A stretch of 64,000 bases of DNA. It comes from Lithospermum erythrorhizon (taxonomy: Eukaryota > Streptophyta > Magnoliopsida > Boraginales > Boraginaceae). The position numbers and the translations under genes were made by a program. The notes beneath the pieces were generated by a model, which was not told where the DNA came from, ran no database searches, and saw nothing but the letters and a program-made list of their open reading frames with translations. The stretch's first letter is position 1. Every line of letters begins with the position of its first letter. Below are positions 51,601 to 63,490 of the stretch, in pieces. The DNA is taken from the NCBI GenBank assembly GCA_019722365.1, contig JADFUC010001925.1:2170001-2234000 (forward strand), read 5' to 3'.

Positions 51601-54600
51601 CCCGTTTTATCCGTGCAAATGCAACTAGCAGAACCCATTGTCTCACATGCTGACAGATGCCTCACAAGTGCTTTATTGTCCATTAGTTTCTTCATAGCGA
51701 ATGCGAGACTCAATGTAACTGCTAAAGGTAGACCTTCTGGAACTGCAACAACAATGATGGTAACTGCTATTGCAAAGTAATCTAAGAGCATCAATGCATC
51801 TTCGGAAGACCATTGACTTAATTCATTCTGATTTGCTTTCTGCAGTAAAAATCTACCGGTCAATACCATGAATGTTAGCACAGCAAATCCTAGTCCTATC
51901 TTACCGATAATAGTTGCGACCCCATTAAGCTTCACCTGCAATGGCGTCTCATCTTCTCCACCCTCTGCCAGAGTTTCCATCAACTTACCCCATTCAGTTC
52001 TCATACCAACAGTGGTAATTAGCATCTTACCGGATCCATCTTGTACTTTGGTTCCACCTAACAGAAACGGCATTTTTATATCTATCTTGACAGGTTGGCT
52101 TTCCCCGGTCAAGCTTGATTCATCAAGTGACAAATTATATCCTGAGATGAAGATCCCATCAGCTGGAACAATGTCTCCGATAGATAAATGAACTATGTCA
52201 CCAACAACTAGTTCATACATAGACACCTTCTGCCTGGTTCCATCTCTTGTGACTTGCATAAATATCTTTTTCTTTTCTCTATCCAAATCCTTAAACTGTA
52301 ATGACTGTCTGTAGTCGCTAACGGCTGTAACTAGAACGACAAGTAATATACTCAGTATTATTCCCAGCCCATCGTACATTCCTTTTGGCCACCCTTCAGT
52401 GGCAAGTCCTACACCTACTGAGACAACGGCGCAAAACATAAGAATTATTAGAGTTAAGTCCTGCAATGCATCCCAAAGAAACATCCAGAAACTTTTAGAA
52501 GGTTTTTCGGCATATTTGTTTTGTCCATATAAATTTTGCCTAGTACTAACATCGTTTGATTTTACTCCATGTTTTAGAGATACATTTAATCGTCTCGCAA
52601 GTCCTTCAACTCCATTAACTTTTGTAAATGTTTTGATATCATATTTAGCTACAATTGACGCAAGTTTCTCCGGGTGAATTTTGAAGCCTGCTGTTCTACA
52701 CTCATCTGGAAGATCCTTTGTTAGATCAGATTCTGTATCATCTTCTGGTTCAGGACCTTGGGAACCACCTAACAATTGACGTTGTATGCGCCCGGCTGTA
52801 ACCAATTAAAGACAACATATCAGAACGACAAACTTTAAAAATGTTAACTGATACCATCCATTGACTATTTATCTATGCGCCCAGCTTCTATGAATTTGAA
52901 TGCTGCCACATAGGCCATAAATCCGATCCTTAATTCATGCTGCAAGTATTCAAGAAAACATACATTATCAAGTGTAGACAGCAACAACAAAAATTAAACC
53001 AAATGAAACCAAGTCATATCCCATCAAATGGGGTCTGCTGTATGTATACGACGTCTCCATTTAATTCTATGTTGGGAATCTCTTCCGTTATATCATGACA
53101 AGAGCAGGAATATGTAGTTCATGTACAGGAGAACAGTAAAATAAGTTGATTCATGGCGTAATATCCAGTATAATTCAAAGTCGGTGGATCAATAATAGGT
53201 AGGCCAGTCTCTTTTTCGTATATATCAAGAAATCTTATCTGCACATTTCTCTGTGTTCATCAATGTATTTAATATTTACATGGTAATTTTGATTCAAACA
53301 AAATTATATGGCACTATTAACGCCTTAAAAGATATTAAATTCAAAAACAAAAAATCAAATATAGCTAATTTAAAAAATGGGAGAATATATATTCTGTTAT
53401 AAAAAACAGAGAAAATATTTGATAATTCTATATGGTGTCCGAAGCAAATGGTGAATCGAGGCCTAAACTAAATTCACATAATCTTCAAAATCTACATGCT
53501 AAGGCCTAAGAGTTAATCGGAATTCGTATATTATTACCCCTTCAATTCATTTTAATTGTCATATTCGTTTCTTTGAAGCAAAACTATCGATGTTGTGCAG
53601 AGCGAATCCAGAGTTCAAACATTGTTTAGTGAATAAATACTAATGCAAACCAAGCCATTGTTTAGTGACTGGATGGAGCTAAAATTTTACGAGATCAGGC
53701 TCATGCACAACCTTGTTCATCACTCATGCAGTTCCTTTTTCCTTGACTATCAACTTTTTTCTCTTTAATATTGTTTTGATAATAAAGTTGTGTGAGATAT
53801 TTTGCCTCTAATTATAAAGTTAGTATCTAAAATTAGTAAAATATAATATAACTAATTTGTTTTTGATTTTTTCTAATATGTACCCTTAGGGCACATGTTA
53901 AAGTAATAATTAAGGAAAATATTTGATACAAGATTTGCATATGAACTTTGATATGAAAATATTTGTTAAATATATTTCCTTATTATTTTCAACTTTACTT
54001 CTTAATTTGTGCCCTAAGGACACGTATTAAAAAAACCATTTTTCAAATATTCCTCTTCATCAAATGATTGTTTAGTTTTAAATTTGGAGGTTGACTTTTA
54101 AATTTTGAAACTTAATTGTTTTTATATGTTGTATACCATCCTATTAGGTGAAGATTTATCAAATTCTAGAGATTTTAATATAATTTACTATTAACATTAT
54201 ATGGAGTGGTTATTATTCAAATCAAAGTTGAATTTTGTTTAGCTGGGCAATAAGACTGGTTGAAAAAATTGAACTAGTTAGAATTTTGTTTAGCGCTGCA
54301 ATATATTGGACATGTGGCTGACATCGGTATATGGAAATGAGGGATATTGATAAGTTTGAAGTGGGTTAATTTAAATTAAACTAATTCATTGTAAATATAA
54401 TGGTTGAAATCTTATTGAATTATTAGGTAAAAAAGATAAAAGATGTAGTGAGGTGTTGAAATGTGAAAAAATTAGGGGTTCATAGCCTAGTAATAAATAG
54501 AGCAAGAGAAATGGAAGCAAGAATCCATGGATCTTTGAGGGATATCATGCTTATATTTTATAAAAATTGGGGGCAATACAATCTATAACACTAAATAGGT

Positions 54601-56468
54601 ATACCATCATATAGGTAGCCATCCTTAGCCCAGGTACCCCTAACATGTAAAAATGGGTGCATAGGGATCTGAGCTGTTACTCTGTATCTTCCAGGCAATG
54701 TTGGGTTTGGGTATGGAAATAGTATTTTCACACTTTACCAAGTTAGAAAGTGCTTAAAATTATCGTTTATTTAAAAATTCTTGATACGGTGTGTGTATAG
54801 TGCTCGGATCTATCACGATCGTACAAGTGGAGTTAGAGATGGGATTGAAAATGTTGGCATCCTCTGCCTCAACATTTTACATCCCTCATAATGTGTCTGA
54901 TAGGGATACAGGATGTCTAAGAATGCCCGATTTCGATTAAAAAAAAAGGGATCAAAATCCATCCATACAAATATAACCTAATGATAAAAGTATCAATATA
55001 TTGAATTAAAAAAAGGGAAAGCTATCTTTCAAAAGAGTAAATTCTTATAAAAAACGATCACACCCTGATCTTACACATCACGAAGAAGGTAAATCGCGAA
55101 ATCTGCCTCAGTGGCGGTGTATTTAGGTATCCTCGTTTACTGCTTTACCAAACTTCGAGGGTCGAACACATCCTTAAGGATTCGAACCTTCATCATTGTA
55201 AGAAATTTAAAACTCTTAATGACAGCCGGCCAGCTTAGGTGAATTCTTTTTAAAGTTGGAAGTAAATTATTATAGGTATTAGGTAACGTGGAAGGTCTAA
55301 ATAATCCGCGGGAAACGCGTGGACTTAACTAAAATATCATAGAAGTCCACATTCTACCCACCAGGCCACCACTAGCCCATCTTTTACAAAATGTCAATTT
55401 TAGTACTTTTGAATTTTCACATTTAGCATTCAACTAAGAGAGAAAATTAAGCAGCTTAACGCGTCAGATTTTAATTATCCTTAAATTTTTTTAAAATTAA
55501 ATTTCGGCCAATTAATAGTGGTATTTATTTTAAAAAATATTATATAAATTTATATGATGGATTTATTTTTTTTAAAATACTTTAATAATATTAATTTTTA
55601 AACTTTTTAATAATATAATTAAAGAGTAATTGAAAATCAAAGATTTACATTCATATCTGAAAAAGTCATTGAATTGACTGGAGTACTTATAAAAAAAATA
55701 CTCCCTACTCGGAATTTGCAATATAAAAATCTTACTTCGGCTACTAATTACTATTCCAACCATAATACTCCCTACTCGGAATGTGCAATATAAACATCTT
55801 ACTTCGGCTACTAATTACTATTTCCTCCCTCCCTCCATTTCAAATTGTTTCGCCACTTTACTTTTCATAAAATTTTAAAAAAAATTAAATTCATCTCACC
55901 TTATTCCATTTTTCTTCCACAAATTTAAACTAAAGTAGAATCAATTTTAAATTTCCATTTTAATAAAAGTGAACATACAATTTGGAATTTGGGATGGAAG
56001 GAGTAATAAGATTGCATCATCAAAATATTAACAAAATTACTAGAAAAAATGCTCCCTCCATCCCATAAATTTATCTAATTTCATTCATTTTTCACTACTT
56101 ATTCTATTGTAATGAGATAATTTTCATGGTATTGTAATGTTCATGAGATTGAAGATCATTTAGAACAGTTGACTATACAGAAAGCTTGGAACAATTATAA
56201 TAATATTTGATTTACTCATCACTCACTAGAAAAAAAAGGGGGGGGGGGGTGAATAGTGTACATATATATGGGAAGAAATACATACCTTAAGTTTGTTTTG
56301 TTGTTCTTTAGCTTGATCTCTCTTATCAAGATTAGCTGAGTATCGAAATCGACGGCGGCGATTGAGGACAAGGTTGGTGGCGTTCCTCCATTTTCTTTGA
56401 GCCTCCGGCTGCGCTCCCTTTCCCGGCAGCTGGAATTCCGGCGACTCTAGCAGATTCTTCATTGACAT
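48616..56468 (-). CDS. Autoinhibited (calmodulin-regulated) P-type IIB Ca2+-ATPase, ACA type
   Basis: Exons on the minus strand: 56468-56286, about 52939-52879 (3' limit uncertain), 52795-50796, 50463-50305, 49909-49738, 49660-49362, 48921-48616. About 1,059 residues if exon 2 is spliced in frame. Exon 1 holds the basic calmodulin-binding/autoinhibitory region ([19 protein letters not shown]). Exon 3 encodes most of the pump: the first membrane pairs, [21 protein letters not shown], the phosphorylated aspartate in [14 protein letters not shown] and VRMVTGDN. Exon 4 has TGDGTNDAP; exons 5-7 carry the C-terminal membrane segments and end at LPSGPELA. These pumps export Ca2+ from the cytosol across plasma membrane or endomembranes; sequence resembles the ACA1/2/4/7/11 group. 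The segment after exon 2 ([14 protein letters not shown]...) is longer than in relatives I know. Two oddities: the exon 2 donor is not canonical, and a MITE sits at the exon 3 donor. Confidence 0.88.
50539..50789. mobile_element. MITE inserted in intron 3 of the Ca2+-ATPase
   Basis: A ~251-bp element with imperfect inverted ends (plus strand GAGGAATGACGGAAC... and ...GGTTCCGTCCCTGATTAT, sharing GACGGAAC), a G-rich patch GGGGGGCCGGGGGGGC near one end, and no coding capacity. It is flanked by TTGTACC at 50532-50538 and 50790-50796, with a 7-of-8 match if extended one base, as for an 8-bp hAT duplication. The right copy spans the splice donor of exon 3. Confidence 0.65.
52796..52895 (-). other. 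Irregular exon 2/exon 3 junction of the Ca2+-ATPase
   Basis: Exon 2 reads [19 protein letters not shown] and needs to leave one base of a codon for exon 3, which starts after a normal acceptor (GGTTACAG|CC). No GT follows that point. Going on to the first usable GT (52854) keeps phase but passes an in-frame TAG at 52867-52865. A weak GC donor at 52878 would keep the frame. AGCTGGGCGCATA at the exon 2 end and AGCCGGGCGCATA at the exon 3 start are 12 of 13 identical. Confidence 0.7.
55697..55828. repeat. 67-bp tandem duplication
   Basis: Two head-to-tail copies share AATACTCCCTACTCGGAAT, TGCAATATAAA and CTTACTTCGGCTACTAATTA with few differences. The second copy abuts a Stowaway-like end. Confidence 0.85.
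55829..56003. mobile_element. Stowaway-like MITE in intron 1
   Basis: Begins CTCCCTCCATTTCAAATTG and ends inverted ...CAATTTGGAATTTGGGATGG AAGGAG followed by TA. Inverted ends and size (~175 bp) fit a Stowaway-type MITE; the left TA is not clean, so it may be an older or rearranged copy. Confidence 0.55.
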
Positions 56469-59400
56469 TTTAGTTACAACTTATTTTATTCTTGTACTTA
56501 TTATTTACACATGTTGTAATAAAATGACAAGTGTATAGATTTACGTTTATGGCATGGATGTAAGTTGGATTTTATAGAATATATAGTCAATATTAGAATA
56601 TGGTCAATGAAATGAAAGACACTAGTAGTTGCATACTTTATTATTCCCAGATTTTTTATTTTTTATCGTTTTAGTCGTTTATCGTAGATTAAATAAAAAT
56701 AAAAATAATTAAAAAGTATATGCGGAGGTGGTGAATGATAGGCGTGAGTGTACGATTTATGTGTTGTTTGGAATAAATATAGAGATATTTTAGTTGTAAA
56801 CATATATATGTAAACTGATAAAATTGTTCCTATACAATATTAATCATTAGATAGTCAAAAGTTTAAGAATTAATGATGTAAGGACTAAAATTTATTTAGT
56901 AATATAATACTAAGGAAGTGTTTAGTGCCACAATGCTCATCTCCTGTTAGGATTATAAATACATTTACTAACCTAATTTCTACCTTTGGTCTAATACTCC
57001 AGAACTAAAGTAGTAAATGCTAGTAGTATTTAAATGTCGCTCTTAAAATTCACACCTTGCCAACCTCATGACATATCAACTGACCATGGTGCACTTATTG
57101 ACACCACATGCTGACATGCACCTACCAATCTCACAGATAGAATGAAAAGAAACAAAAGCTGCAAATTTTTTCATGAATGAAACACCTCCCCAAATTTGAT
57201 AAATCTCATTAAAATTTGATCCTTAAGGCCTCAATTAATGGTTTTCTACAACTCAGCGGAACAGCCTCATTGAATCATGGAATTTGGCTTTTAAACCATA
57301 GAAAAAGAACAAAAACTTAAACCCTCGAGATGTTAGATCCCCATTTGTTTCAATAAGGACCATCCTATCAAAAAGAACAATTATTCGAAAAAATATCATA
57401 AAAGAGATTTCAGAATTTGTATTGAAATCTCAAATAATTCTAATCCAATTTATTTATCGACATGTCTTGTATTGGAAAAAGGAAAAGTAATCAAAAGAAA
57501 ATCATGTCTACAATAACAAGAATAATTATCCATGCTCCAAATCCTTTGGAGAAATCGTTCTTCTGACCTCAATCCTTGGAACTGAATATAGGACACATGC
57601 TGTTTATTATATTACTGACAATTTTACTTCGCAGGTCTGGACTAGACTCTTCCAGATAATCGAGAAAAGTAAGGAATGGAAGCAACTCATAAATGAAGAA
57701 ATGAAGGATGTTTTCAAGTTATTTTGGTTTCCAACTGATGTTGGTTGTTTTGTCAACTTGCTTAATATTACTATTTTGTCTTTCAATTCTATGAATTGTA
57801 ATAATTCAAACAATAGCTTTAATAACACTTTTGATAGTGCAAATATAATTGATATTTTCAGTTAATACAATTCAAGAATGAATATTCAACGACCCCGTCA
57901 TATATGATATATGTGTCCTATACTTAAAATAAATGTTACTCCGTAATCTATAAGATGGGCATAAATATGACTCCGTATTGATCATAAACACATAATGATA
58001 GTAGCGACTTTGGTTCATCACATTTTCAAGCAAGACATCACAATTTTCTAATAGCAGTTGGATGTCATATTCCGCACATTACTTGAACGAAACCTGTAAA
58101 ATTAATTAAGTACAATAACCATGGACGAATCGAAATATTTTTTATTCACGAATATCGAATAAATTGATATCCAAAAAATATAGAAACATAGAGGAAAGGA
58201 CAAAATAATTATTGAAAAAATGACAATATAAATTTTCTTTTTAAAATATTAAAATTTATTTTCAAAAAGGCAATTCCCATAACAACTTCTAGGCATGTGC
58301 ATTATCTCCCAAAAGTTATAATAGGGGGATGAAAAGTTAAAAATTAATAAATGATATTTTTTAATTTCTCTCAAAGGCACAAAAGTACACCCCCAAATTC
58401 CATGCTCTTGCTTTGTATATTTATTTATCTCTTCACTTTTTGTGATAAAATCTTTAAATCTTGATTTTTATGTTTTTTGGTAAATAATAGGAAAATTTGT
58501 TAAAGTAAATATATAAAAAGTTAAGCTCTTAAAATAAGAAAAGTAATTATTATAAATATATTTTAGAGAAAAATGCTCTAAATTCCATATTGATTTTTTA
58601 CCTTTGTAGTCTACAAATGTTAATGGCAGTGAATGGTCAACGGAGTAGTTCAAGATTCTCTGACTGCTTAAATTGATAACTTGAAACTAACTGCCCATCT
58701 AATTCCTTAGCAAGCGGGATTATACTATACTTTTCTTACAAAATGTTCCCACTTTAAAAGTGTAAAAGCTTGATCGCCTTAACGATACTCCTCGTTATCA
58801 CTTGTCGCGAAATTCGCGGATAAGGGTGAATCAGGATGTCTCAGTGATCGGAAGGGGCCGAGAGTTTCGCTTTAAGCCGCGGCAATCTGGTCTGCTTGGT
58901 AACCGAGACCCTTTGCGCGAGAGATGCTGAGATGTGAGCATTTAACCGCTTTCCTTTCATTTGATGAAACTATGCCCGGGTAAACGATCCCTTGTGTTTG
59001 GGAAAAACGTGCACATGATAAAGTGCTACTTCTCTACAATATGATTAGATATTATTGGTTAGTTGTATGTAAGGTCATACATTCTTCCCAGCTTACAGGA
59101 GGCTTGATTCTACTTGAGTAGTACAATTCAATTTCAGTTCTTATCAAAGTTCGAACAAACGTAGAAATTAAACTTTGGTTAGATTAAGATTCGAAGGTGA
59201 GAGGTTCGAATAGCTAATATAATTCAAAAAAAATCATGATACAATAAAAAAAAATTAAAAGCAAATCAAACTTCCATCAAATCCAAAACTAAGGTTCGAT
59301 TCGACTCAACCAAATTATATTCAATTGATTCTCAAACCGAGCACTTTTGAATCAAATCAATTTGGGGACTATTCTTTGCCAGTTGTCTATATATACCCGA

Positions 59401-60859
59401 TTTTAGATAATTGAACTTTGATAAAAAGGACCGGTACTCAAATGACTTCGTGGATATGATGTGCTCTAACCGTTGAGGCTTGTTTTTTTAATGGATTTCT
59501 TGGGAGTGGAATTAGTAAAGACAAAGACATTGATCGAGACGGCTTTAATGAAATACTACTACTATTCTAATTGCTTAAGTAACACAGTATTCACTATTCT
59601 CATCTAGCCACTAATTTTACAAGCTTTTACTTCAAACAGTATCGGTAAGAAGCACCAAATTATTATTTTAGCCTTCCTTATTTATAAATATAGTATTTGA
59701 GGAAATTTCATTAAAGATAAAATAGTCACTTCATAACTTTTAAACATCATTTCAGTGTGCTTTTAGTCCCTCTCCTACCTGGCTTGTTATTTTTTCTCTC
59801 CCTCTCCGTTGTTTTCTATTATTGCTACCATAATCCCAGATTTATCCAATTTGCTTTTGCATAAATTTTTAGAAAATTTTAAATTTATTTCACAAAACTC
59901 ATTTTTTATAGAGCTTTTTTACCCATGTTGTTAAAAATAGAATCAATAATGAAATTTTCATTTTGAAAAAATGAGACATATAATTTGGGATGAAAGAAAC
60001 ATTAAGTTCCACAATAAAACTTAACTAACAAATAACCTATTATATCCACGATACAATCCTCTCTATGTAGCTAACTTCTTTTCTATTTAAAAATAAACAT
60101 TTCTTTGATTATATCAATATGCTCTCACTCAATTTCAATTTGAATGAGTTATTTTCACAATTGTTAGTCAAATATGTTTTCTTAAAAAATTTGTGTGAAT
60201 AAAAAGTTGCAACAGAAGAGAGGAAATCGTAGAGTAGGGTCTCATAAGTAAAAAAAATATATATATGAAAGAAAAAAAAGGACCTCTTACTACTTACCCA
60301 TTCAAAAGTTCAATTTATTTAATTGTACAAATATAGAAGTCTACATTAATTCCATTGTGAAGGGAGATCCTTCTTAGGAAAACTCTCCCACATTTTGTAA
60401 GTAAGAGAAGATCATACTAACATTATTATATTATATTCTAAGGATACATATTAAGATGTTAATAAAGAAAAAATAATGATTTAAGATTTATTTTCATATA
60501 AAATTTAATATGATAAAATTTGTTAAATATATTTTATTGGTTCGCTTTGTATATATTTTATTTTCAAATTAAGTTTTTAATATATGCAATATAATAAGGG
60601 CAGTTAAGAGGGTGTTCATACTACCGATTTTTCAAAATTGCATTTTATCCCTTTAAATTTAAGAAAATTTTAATTTTTTTTATTATTTGGCCCACCCTAA
60701 TTTGTCATAAATTTTATATAATCCCTTTTAAATTTCATGAAATATAATATTTGTGTTTATTTGGCCACCCTAAAATTAAGTTCTAGCTCCGCCCTTGGTG
60801 TTCCGTGAGGCTTTTCACACACAGTCACAAATTCAAAAGAGCCCCCAATATTTTATATA
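56469..60859. other. Gene-free spacer upstream of the Ca2+-ATPase
   Basis: No gene is supported. A forward open stretch at about 57635-57865 (VWTRLFQIIEKSKEWKQL...) has protein-like composition but no start, partner exon or known domain. About 58790-58990 is GC-richer and shares TTCGCTTTAAGC with 31870-31881. A weak Stowaway-like pair of ends may bound about 59800-60000. The Ca2+-ATPase promoter lies at the left edge. Confidence 0.4.
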
Positions 60860-62020
60860 GGATTTATGGCATTGAACATCACTAACATTTTAAAAAAAAA
60901 ATCCGATTTATGCGATCAAAATCCTCTTTGTTTTGATCGCTCGTGATACCCCAGGCGTCGCTTTGATCTTATCAGCCAAAATAATGGGGGTAATTTAGTC
61001 ATGCTCCGATATTTAAAGATTTAATGACCCAAAATACTTCTCTTTATAGCACGTTTTGACGCCTCATTTTCCTCTTAATTTGACTTTTTACCTCGTTTTA
61101 GGTTCCATTTCGATTCAAGTAAAAACTTTCCAACAGTAGGCAGGTGACATAAAACTTCTGGAAATTGCCTCTACTTTCGGCCTATACCTACCCCCACCTC
61201 CATCACTACCACCTCCACTACCACCACTTATTGGTTTGCATCTTAAAAATCTCTTTTGACTTAAAAAATGAAACTTTTTGCCTAAAATCCAGTTTTTCAT
61301 AGCAGAAATTGAACTTTTAACTTTGATGGGCAAATTTTTGTATGTCTTAAAAATGGGTTTTGGTTTTATTGATTTTTCTTAAAAATCTGTACTTTATCTC
61401 TTAAAAAATTGAATTTTTTTTCTAAAAATGGAAATTTTTACATAAAAAGTTTTCAACCCAAATAAACAAATTTGTGTATATTGTAAATGGGTTTATTTTA
61501 TTTTATCGATTTAAGAGCGATTTTAGGGTTCGAACATTATTTCTATGTTGGGTTTTCGATTTAGCTTGGTAAGCAAAGTAAAAATAAAAAAATAAAAAAA
61601 AATTCAATCGAACCTCTTAGCACCACATTTCCACCGGCCACCTCAAACCCGATCCACCACAATCCCCAAAATCCAAACCACGGGCTTAAATAATATGGTG
61701 TGGATTGGTTTGAAGGCTGTCGAAAAAATGTGAAAAGAAAAAGGGTTTGGTCCCCACTTTCTTTATTTTTATTAGAGGAGAAAGATAAAATTGAGGCAAA
61801 AAGTATAATTAAAAAGAGGTGTCAAATGTTATAAGAGAAGTATTTTGAGTTATTAAAAATGTTTAAATATTGATATGACCAAATTACCCCTATTATTTTG
61901 GACGATAGTATCAAAGTGGGATGGTCTAAGAACATGAGTGATCGAAATAGGAGGGTTTTGAACGTGAGTGATCGATGTGGTTTTTTTTAAAATCGTTAGT
62001 GATGTTCAATGCCATTAACC
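60860..62020. mobile_element. Long-TIR element with 9-bp target duplication (MULE-type MITE)
   Basis: The first ~240 bp are matched, inverted, by the last ~240 bp. Shared blocks, read inward from each end, include ATGGCATTGAACATCACTAA, CCAAAATAAT, GGGGTAATTT and CAAAATACTTCTCTT. Both sides are flanked by TTTTATATA (60851-60859 and 62023-62031). Long inverted arms plus a 9-bp duplication are the hallmark of Mutator-like elements. The interior contains only a 72-codon glycine-rich open frame on the minus strand that is unlikely to be real, so the element is non-autonomous. Confidence 0.75.
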
Positions 62021-63490
62021 TTTTTTATATATAATGTGAATTGCAAGTAAAGTTCTAGCGTAATTAATAAAAAACAATAGTTCAAAAAAGAAAATGTGAA
62101 CTAGTTGGATTCTTCTTAATAGCGATTTGCTTCTTATTTTTGGCGTAGTTTATAATTTTTTTTAGCTTAAGGTATTTTTAATTCAAGATAGGGCTTTTCT
62201 TGTTTAAAAGAAATAATTTTCATGACTTGGAATAGGGTCTTCATGGGGCGGGCTCTTTGTGCTTATTAGATCTAGAGCCCTCGATTTTTCTTAAAATGTT
62301 AATTTTATCTTTAATTTTTTTTTAAAATGTAACATATTTTAATAGAATTTTGTAAATCTATATTATTTGAAACTTATCACGATTTAAAATACCGATTTTT
62401 TATTTTATATATGGTCATGAAGTAGCCAATTAGTTTAAAACTTGGATTCACGATCTTTATTTGGAGCATTAACCCAGTATGTATATAATTAATCACATGA
62501 TATAAAATATTTCTTACTGACGTCACTATATATAGATACTTCATAACTCATACGTTATATTATGAGCCTTGCACTACCACACATTTTCTTAAACAAAATA
62601 TCTCCGTTACAGAAAATACGAGGAAATTATTGTTCTAGCGACTTTTAATGAAAAGCTACTCGAAACAGATCCTTCTTTTCCCCCAATTCTCCAAATAACA
62701 AAAGACTCCTATTGTATACTTGTCAACGGCAGTATTTAAAAGAACCAGAAAAAAAAAAGACTACTCTTCATGTTCTCATAATCTCATGTCTGCCACATAT
62801 TTTATATATGACATATTTTCTTTTTTAATTTTAAACTAATTCATACAAAATGAAACATAAGTCATGAGTTTCAGAAATATTATGTAAACAAGACCTATGT
62901 CATGATTCTAATGAAATGTTATGTAAAATCTTGAACAATATTATCACACGATACTAAGTCATCTTTTTAAAATGGAAAGGTCAAGATGGTTCATATTCTG
63001 AAGTCTATAGCATTCCAATGCATGTCACAAAAACCAAACGGTATCCCCTAACAATCCACATATAATCATATATTAATTTTCTACTCCGATTGTTTTTTGA
63101 CTAAATGTTCCGATTGCTTGTGTTCCTACTAATAATAGTGGAATGTGAGTGTCAATACAATCATTCAATCATTTGTAAGTTCATTAATGAGTAGTTTTCA
63201 TGTAAAACTCTATTGATTTTTAATTATGATATACATGACTAGAGTGACAAATCTTATATATAAAATTAGAGGGAATAGTAAAGTACGTAAAGACAATTAG
63301 ATATATTTTTTCACCAAATGCAGTACAACTAACATATATAAAAATATTTAATTAAAAAAAATTAAAAGTCAATAATCGAAATTTGAAACTTGAATATTTT
63401 TTTTTCTGAGCATGAAGCAGTCAAATTTATTTAAATAAATTTAATAAAATCGATTTATTTTAATCGGTGAAATATTTTAAAAAATTGATC
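62021..63490. other. Gene-free AT-rich spacer
   Basis: No gene, RNA or defined element is supported. Confidence 0.4.

Larger units (their letters stand above)
52940..56285 (-). other. Intron 1 of the Ca2+-ATPase (~3.3 kb)
   Basis: A long AT-rich intron between the calmodulin-binding exon and exon 2, with donor CTTAAG|GTATGT and acceptor ACTTGCAG. It holds a 67-bp tandem duplication (55697-55829), a Stowaway-like MITE (55829-56003), a further lone Stowaway-type end near 56051, and a homopolymer pair A8/G11 at 56229-56249 close to the donor. No embedded gene is supported. Confidence 0.7.

Noticed and set aside
50836..52677. Several plus-strand open frames of 66-110 codons across the Ca2+-ATPase exon 3
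   Set aside because: They lie opposite a strongly conserved minus-strand pump exon and have no family resemblance; shadows.
61115..61333. 72-codon glycine-rich open frame within the MULE-type element
   Set aside because: Short, simple-sequence (GGSGGGSDGGGG) and no transposase similarity.
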